A DNA stretch of 64,000 nt from Salipiger marinus (lineage in GTDB: Bacteria; Pseudomonadota; Alphaproteobacteria; Rhodobacterales; Rhodobacteraceae). Below the pieces are notes generated by a model. It saw only the letters and a program-made list of their open reading frames with translations, had not been told where the DNA came from and searched no databases. Location of the stretch: contig NZ_FNEJ01000004.1 of the NCBI RefSeq assembly GCF_900100085.1, positions 1-64,000 on the forward strand. The letters are read 5' to 3'. Position numbers and translations under genes: made by a program. Each line of letters opens with the position of its first letter. Position 1 is the stretch's first letter. Positions 59,815 through 64,000 of the stretch are shown piece after piece.

Positions 59815-60606
59815 ATGACCCCGGAAGACCATAGCGACAAGATCGTGCTGGAACGGCCCGCCGCGCATGTGGCGGTGATCCGCATCACGCGCCCCGAAAA
59901 GAAGAACGCGCTGCACAGCTCGATGGTGATCGAGCTGGGGCGGCTGATCGTGGATCTGGACCGCGACGACGATGTGCGCTGCATCGTGCTGACCGGCACC
60001 GACACGATCTTTGCGGCAGGCGCGGACATCAAGGAGATGGTGACCTTTGGCCCGCCCGCCACCTCGAACAACCCCCGGCGGGTTGCGGCGTGGCGCGCGA
60101 TGGAAACCTGCGACACGCCGATGATCGCCGCCGTCAACGGCATCGCCTTTGGCGCCGGGTCGGAACTGGCGATGGTCTGCGATTTCATCATCGCGGGAGA
60201 GACGGCCCAGTTCGGCCAGCCCGAGGTCAAGATCGGGGGCATGGCGGGCGATGGCGGCACGCAGCGGCTGCCGCGCAAGATCGGGCAGAACGTGGCGTCC
60301 TACATGCTGTTCACCGGCGATCCGATCGACGTGCAGCGCGCCCATCAGCTGGGTCTGGTCGTCGAGATCTGCAAGCCCGAGGCAACGCTCGCCCGCGCCA
60401 TCGAGATTGCGGAGGTGATCGCCGCCCGCGCGCCTGTTGCCGTGCGATATACCAAGGCCTGCATCCGCACCGCGGTTGGCGCCACGCTGCAGAACGGCAT
60501 CGCCTTTGAACGCGACGCCATCTGGCGCAACAGCATGACCGAAGACCGGCAGGAGGGCATGACCGCCTTCACCGAAAAGCGCGCGCCCGTCTTCAGGGGG
60601 CGCTAG
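59815..60606 (+). CDS. Enoyl-CoA hydratase/isomerase family protein
   Basis: The start is ATG 59815 after GAGGAG; ATG-type extension to 59794 is unlikely. The 263-residue crotonase-fold enzyme has the oxyanion-hole segments FAAGADIKEM and GIAFGAGSELAMVCDFIIA, and QFGQPEVKIGGMAGDGGTQRLPR. The first usual catalytic Glu position is Ala/Gly-Ser here and the second region has Gly-Asp-Gly, so the reaction could be hydration, isomerisation or lyase chemistry. It is probably linked to the divergent CoA-transferase. Confidence 0.87.
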   Translation: MTPEDHSDKIVLERPAAHVAVIRITRPEKKNALHSSMVIELGRLIVDLDRDDDVRCIVLTGTDTIFAAGADIKEMVTFGPPATSNNPRRVAAWRAMETCDTPMIAAVNGIAFGAGSELAMVCDFIIAGETAQFGQPEVKIGGMAGDGGTQRLPRKIGQNVASYMLFTGDPIDVQRAHQLGLVVEICKPEATLARAIEIAEVIAARAPVAVRYTKACIRTAVGATLQNGIAFERDAIWRNSMTEDRQEGMTAFTEKRAPVFRGR

Positions 60607-61148
60607 GCGAGACAAAGGCGGCGCCGCGGCGGTCGCGGGAAACCCCGGCAAAGCGGCGCCCCGCCGCTGCCGCCCTCGCGGCGGCAAGGGCGCGGATCTG
60701 CGGCAGCGCCGGGTCTGACAGATCGTCGATCTCGATCCCCACGCCTGTCTTCAGGATCCGGCAGCGCAGGGTCTGCAGGCGGGGCGCCAGCCTGCTCAGC
60801 GCCTCTTCCATCTCGTTGGCAATTTGCAGATCACCTGCCGCTCCCCCGCCGCCAGAAGCCCGGGGCGGACATCGCCCAGATCATCCGGATTGGCGCCAGA
60901 GGCGATGCTGCGGTCGGTCAGCCCGGCGATGCGGTCATAAAGAGTGCTCTTGCAGAAATAGCAGCGGTTCAGCGGGTTGCGCAGATAGCGCGGGTCCGAA
61001 AATTCTCCGGCATCAATCTCGGTCAGCGCCCAGCCGTGCCGCCGTGCATGGGCGCGCACCCGCTCTGTTGCGCGGGCGGCACGGCGGGCGAGAGCGCGTG
61101 AAAGATCTGCGCATCGGTGCTGTCGGCGGTGATATGGGCCAGCGTCAT
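60593..61148 (-). pseudogene. larE: Decayed larE-type sulfur transferase (PP-loop ATPase) pseudogene
   Basis: Three pieces of one LarE-like protein lie in order on the minus strand but in different frames. First is LTLAHITADSTDAQIFHALSPAVPP from 61148. A frameshift near 61080 leads to ATERVRAHARRHGWALTEIDAGEFSDPRYLRNPLNRCYFCKSTLY...GANPDDLGDVRPGLLAA, the LarE hallmark. After a deletion of about 55 codons near 60825 comes the C-terminal part EEALSRLAPRL...GVGIEIDD. The N-terminal SGGVDS ATP motif is missing. Intact LarE supplies sulfur for the nickel-pincer cofactor of lactate-racemase-type enzymes. Confidence 0.85.
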
Positions 61149-61203
61149 GGCAAGTCTCCGTCAATGATCCCGCGCCAGAGGTCCGGCGCGGGGCAAGGGC
61201 GGG

Positions 61204-62694
61204 TCAGACCGGGTCCAGCTGCAGCTTGAAGGTCTTGAGTTCCGTGAATTCCTGCACCGCGTTGCGCCCCCGTTCGGATCCAAGCCCGCTGTCGCGATGG
61301 CCGACGATGGGCAGTTCCGGCACCCCTGCAAGGAAGGTGTTCACCTCGATATTGCCCGCAGCGACATGGCGGGCGAACTGCATCGCCTTGCTGATGTCGC
61401 GGGTCCAGATCCCGGCGGCCAGACCGTAACGCGTGCTGTTGGCCAGCGCGACCGCATCGTGAAAGCCGTCAAAGGGCTGCACACAGAGCACCGGACCAAA
61501 GATTTCCTCCTGCGCGATGCTCATGGCGCTATCGACCCCGGTGAAGATGGTGGGCGCCACGAAATGCCCCGGCAGGGACAGGCCGGGCGTCTCGAGGGTC
61601 CAGCGCTGCGCGCCGTCGCGGTCGCCTGCGGCAAGATACTCCTCGACCCGGGCTTTCTGCGTCGCGCTGACCAGCGGTCCCATCGTTGTCTCGGCATCCA
61701 GCGGATCGCCGATCCTCAGCGTGGCCATGTGATCCTTGACCTGCTGCAGGAAGCTTTCCGCAATGAGGCGTTCCACCAGAAGGCGGGTGCCGCCGACGCA
61801 GGCCTGCCCGGCATTTCGCGTCGCGCCAAGGGCGACCTTTTCCGCTGCCGTGGCCAGATCGGCATCGGCACAGACGATCTGCGCGCTTTTCCCGCCCAGT
61901 TCGAGCGAGACCTTTTTCAGATGCTGCCCCGCCAGAGCCGCGATCTTGCGCCCCACGGCGGTCGAGCCGGTGAAGGAGACCATGTCGACCTCGGGCGCGG
62001 TGCAGAGCCCCTCGCCAAGATCGAGCCCGGTTCCGGCGATGATGTTGACCACGCCCGCAGGCAGGCCCGCCTCCATCAGCAGCTCGCCAAGCCGCAGCGC
62101 CGAGCCGGAGGTCAGTTCGCTGGGTTTGACCACCGCCGAACAGCCGACCGCCAGCGCGAAGGGCAGTTTCTGGCTGTTGATCATCAGCGGATAGTTCCAC
62201 GGGGTGATCATGCTGACCACGCCCACCGGATAGCGCATGACGAAGCCCAGCGACTGGTCGCCGAAGGTGTCGTAGCTGTCGCCGTAGCAGTGGCGGGCCA
62301 TGGTGGCGGCGTATTCCCAATGCGCGATGGCGCCGCCGATCTCGCGGTCGACAAGGCCGATGGGCTTGCCGACCTCCAGACATTCGATCTCGCGCAGTTC
62401 CGTGCGGTGCCGTTCGATCAGGTCGGCCACGCGCAGCAGGATGCGGGCGCGGTCGGCGCCGGAGCGCCCGGCCCAGACCCCCGCATCAAAGGAGCGGCGC
62501 GCGGCGGACAGGGCGCGGCGCAGATCCTCCTGCGTGGCCTTGGGATAAAGGCTGACCGGGTGGTTATGGGCGGGATTGTCGCGCGCGATCGTCTCGCGGT
62601 CGGAGGCGGGGATGAACGCGCCGTCGATCAGCGCCGCATATTCGCGCGGTGCCTGCGGAAGTTTCAGGGGGCCGGGGCCTGTCGAATGTTCCAT
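61204..62694 (-). CDS. Aldehyde dehydrogenase (betaine aldehyde dehydrogenase-like)
   Basis: A 496-residue NAD-dependent dehydrogenase with the nucleophile Cys299 in NAGQACVGGTR and the general base in SLELGGKSAQIV (about 265). MITPWNYPLMINSQKLPFALAVGCSAVVKPSELT and FTGSTAVGRKI bind the cofactor. It follows a GMC oxidoreductase gene by 37 bp; the pair has the layout of choline/alcohol oxidation to an acid through an aldehyde. Substrate not readable; C-terminal ESGLGSERG-type motif (HRDSGLGSERGRNAVQEFTELK) is normal. Confidence 0.9.
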   Translation of the reverse strand: MEHSTGPGPLKLPQAPREYAALIDGAFIPASDRETIARDNPAHNHPVSLYPKATQEDLRRALSAARRSFDAGVWAGRSGADRARILLRVADLIERHRTELREIECLEVGKPIGLVDREIGGAIAHWEYAATMARHCYGDSYDTFGDQSLGFVMRYPVGVVSMITPWNYPLMINSQKLPFALAVGCSAVVKPSELTSGSALRLGELLMEAGLPAGVVNIIAGTGLDLGEGLCTAPEVDMVSFTGSTAVGRKIAALAGQHLKKVSLELGGKSAQIVCADADLATAAEKVALGATRNAGQACVGGTRLLVERLIAESFLQQVKDHMATLRIGDPLDAETTMGPLVSATQKARVEEYLAAGDRDGAQRWTLETPGLSLPGHFVAPTIFTGVDSAMSIAQEEIFGPVLCVQPFDGFHDAVALANSTRYGLAAGIWTRDISKAMQFARHVAAGNIEVNTFLAGVPELPIVGHRDSGLGSERGRNAVQEFTELKTFKLQLDPV

Positions 62695-62731
62695 GCCGGA
62701 TCCTTTCGGGGTCGGGGCTCGGTCCAGCCGG

Positions 62732-64000
62732 TCACGCGCGGCGTGCGGCCAGAATGAGGTCGCTGATGCGCTCGGCGACCATGATGGTGGGAAGGTTGGT
62801 GTTGCCGCTGGGGATCATCGGAAAGATCGAGGCATCCACGACCCGCAGGCCATCCACGCCATAGACCCGCCCGTCGGGCGCCGTGACGGCCAGCGGATCG
62901 TCTTCGGCCCCCATGCGGCAGGAGCAGGAGGCATGCCAGACCCCCACCGCCGCGCGCCGGATGAAGCGTTCGAGCGCGGCATCATCGGCCATCAGCACGT
63001 CGATCGGGTCGCCTTCGACGATGAGGGCGCGGAACAGCAGGCGGCGCAGCGGCGCGGGACCGTCCAGCAGCCGCGCCAGAAGCCCGGTCAGCACCTTGTT
63101 GCGCAGCGTCAGCGCCGCCACCTGCCGCACCTTGTCGCTGTAGGAGGCGGGGAAGGTGTCGCTGACCACGCCCTGCATCTCGTCGCTGAGCACGATGGCG
63201 GCAAGGCGGCGATAGGCGGCTTTCATCCGGTCCAGATCGCGCCGGTCCGACATCAGGTCGAAATCGACCCGCGGCTCGCTGCGCCAGTCGGCATCGCGCA
63301 GGCTGACCGACCCGCTTTCGGAATAGGTCTTGTTGACCCAGATGTTCACGGTGGCAAGCTGGCTGCCCACATCGTGCCATGCCGATTTGGAGGCGATGGA
63401 GGCCGCCATGTCGCCCTGCGGCGCATCGCCCATGCCAGAGGAAAACCGCAGCCCCAGCATCAGGTGGCGGCGGGTGACGCCGTTGATGCGGGCCTCGGGC
63501 GCGATGAAGCTTGCGACGGCGACCGACGGGTGGTCCATCAGCCGCCGACCCACGCCGGGACGGTCCGCCACCACCTCGATCCCGAGGCGGCGCAGGTCTT
63601 CGGCGGGTCCGATCCCGGCGCGCAGCAGATGCGCGGGCGAATGCAGCGCGCCGCTGGCAAGGATGACCTCCTGCGCCAGATGCCGCCGTTCGATGCCGTC
63701 GGGCCCCTGCGCCATCACGCCGATGCAGCGCCGGCCCTGAATCAGCAGCCGGGTGACATGGGTGTCGGTCTTCAGGGTCAGGTTGGGTCGGGCGCGCACC
63801 CGGTATCCCAGATAGCCGATGGCGGTCGACACCCGCCGGTCATAAAGGTTGGAGATGGCGACCGGGAAATAGCCGTCGACAAAGTCGCCGTTCTGGTCGT
63901 CGACGGCATCGAACCCCGCCTGCGCGAAGGCGCGCGCCATGGCCCGCGCGTGGCGGGGCCACAGATCCTCGCCGATGCGCGAAATGGGAATGGGTCCGTC
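62732..64000 (-). CDS. GMC-family alcohol oxidoreductase (choline dehydrogenase-like), 5-prime end beyond the window
   Basis: The frame is open from the stop at 62732 to the window edge, covering the last 422 residues; an internal ATG at 63940 is not the start. The visible part has LAQEVILASGALHSPAHLLRAGIGPAEDLRRLGI (GMC signature 2 type), the catalytic His region VGVWHASCSCRMG, and the closing VYGVDGLRVVDASIFPMIPSGNTNLPTIMVAERISDLI. The N-terminal FAD motif is outside. It is followed by the aldehyde dehydrogenase and probably supplies its aldehyde. Confidence 0.9.
   Translation of the reverse strand, partial: DGPIPISRIGEDLWPRHARAMARAFAQAGFDAVDDQNGDFVDGYFPVAISNLYDRRVSTAIGYLGYRVRARPNLTLKTDTHVTRLLIQGRRCIGVMAQGPDGIERRHLAQEVILASGALHSPAHLLRAGIGPAEDLRRLGIEVVADRPGVGRRLMDHPSVAVASFIAPEARINGVTRRHLMLGLRFSSGMGDAPQGDMAASIASKSAWHDVGSQLATVNIWVNKTYSESGSVSLRDADWRSEPRVDFDLMSDRRDLDRMKAAYRRLAAIVLSDEMQGVVSDTFPASYSDKVRQVAALTLRNKVLTGLLARLLDGPAPLRRLLFRALIVEGDPIDVLMADDAALERFIRRAAVGVWHASCSCRMGAEDDPLAVTAPDGRVYGVDGLRVVDASIFPMIPSGNTNLPTIMVAERISDLILAARRA

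Noticed and set aside
1-64000. Mobile element or genomic island borders, tRNA genes, CRISPR arrays
   Set aside because: No transposase, integrase, att-like repeat, tRNA cloverleaf or spacer array was recognised; the catabolic density looks like ordinary accessory chromosome or megaplasmid content.

Overview
The window is a GC-rich stretch of a probable alphaproteobacterium, most likely order Rhodobacterales (Paracoccus/Roseobacter type). This rests on the gene families seen: TRAP transporters, several solute-binding ABC systems, a PobA/PobR pair, a complete Nit1C-type cluster, and an intergenic element ending in CCCGGGATATTT that I recall as common in that order. I see about 56 protein genes, one clear pseudogene, one 34-codon small gene, several operator-like palindromes, two good intrinsic terminators, and a four-copy 66-bp tandem repeat. 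I see no tRNA, rRNA, insertion sequence, integrase, phage gene or CRISPR array. Apart from rarA, almost everything is uptake and catabolism plus local regulators.

Layout: (1) 1-1440, the end of a possible amidohydrolase and convergent rarA. (2) 1487-5781, an amino-acid/polyamine-type ABC transporter with a PuuB-like oxidase and a divergent PuuR-like XRE-cupin regulator. (3) 5887-6977, a secreted PRC-barrel protein with an EcfG-like promoter and a terminator. (4) 7005-17434, a GntR regulator divergent from an oligopeptide ABC operon that continues into gamma-glutamyltransferase, a flavin monooxygenase, RidA and DUF1028. (5) 17615-24829, a small membrane ORF, then a MarR-controlled homogentisate operon (hmgA, fahA, MBL protein, MhaA-like hydroxylase with its small DUF2783 partner, maiA). 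(6) 24833-27116, a TPP enzyme and an Lrp regulator. (7) 27150-40942, pobA/pobR, an AraC regulator with two aldehyde dehydrogenases, and an operon of a TPP decarboxylase, a TRAP transporter, an FMN 2-hydroxyacid dehydrogenase and a ketopantoate-reductase-family protein, with a divergent IclR regulator. (8) 40982-49118, an eight-gene Nit1C-type nitrilase/radical-SAM cluster with a divergent MocR regulator. (9) 49196-60606, three DapA-superfamily proteins, an iron/polyamine-type ABC importer, an enolase-superfamily enzyme, a CoA-transferase and an enoyl-CoA hydratase. (10) 60593-64000, a decayed larE, an aldehyde dehydrogenase and the 3-prime part of a GMC oxidoreductase.

How the genes fit together (inference): region 5 would convert a hydroxyphenylacetate to homogentisate and then to fumarate and acetoacetate. 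Region 7 reads as a mandelate-type pathway. TRAP uptake would bring in an aryl 2-hydroxy acid. Two unrelated dehydrogenases (FMN type and ketopantoate-reductase type) could oxidise the two enantiomers to the 2-keto acid. The TPP enzyme would decarboxylate it, aldehyde dehydrogenases would give a hydroxybenzoate, and PobA would make protocatechuate. Region 4 would import and hydrolyse gamma-glutamyl compounds in the cytoplasm. Region 8 matches the conserved Nit1C cluster linked in the literature to nitrogen starvation and cyanide assimilation. Region 9 looks like uptake, dehydration and aldol cleavage of a sugar or hydroxy acid, with CoA activation.

Most start sites were moved inward from the longest open frame, using ribosome-binding sites, ATGA/GTGA/TGATG overlaps and family N-termini.
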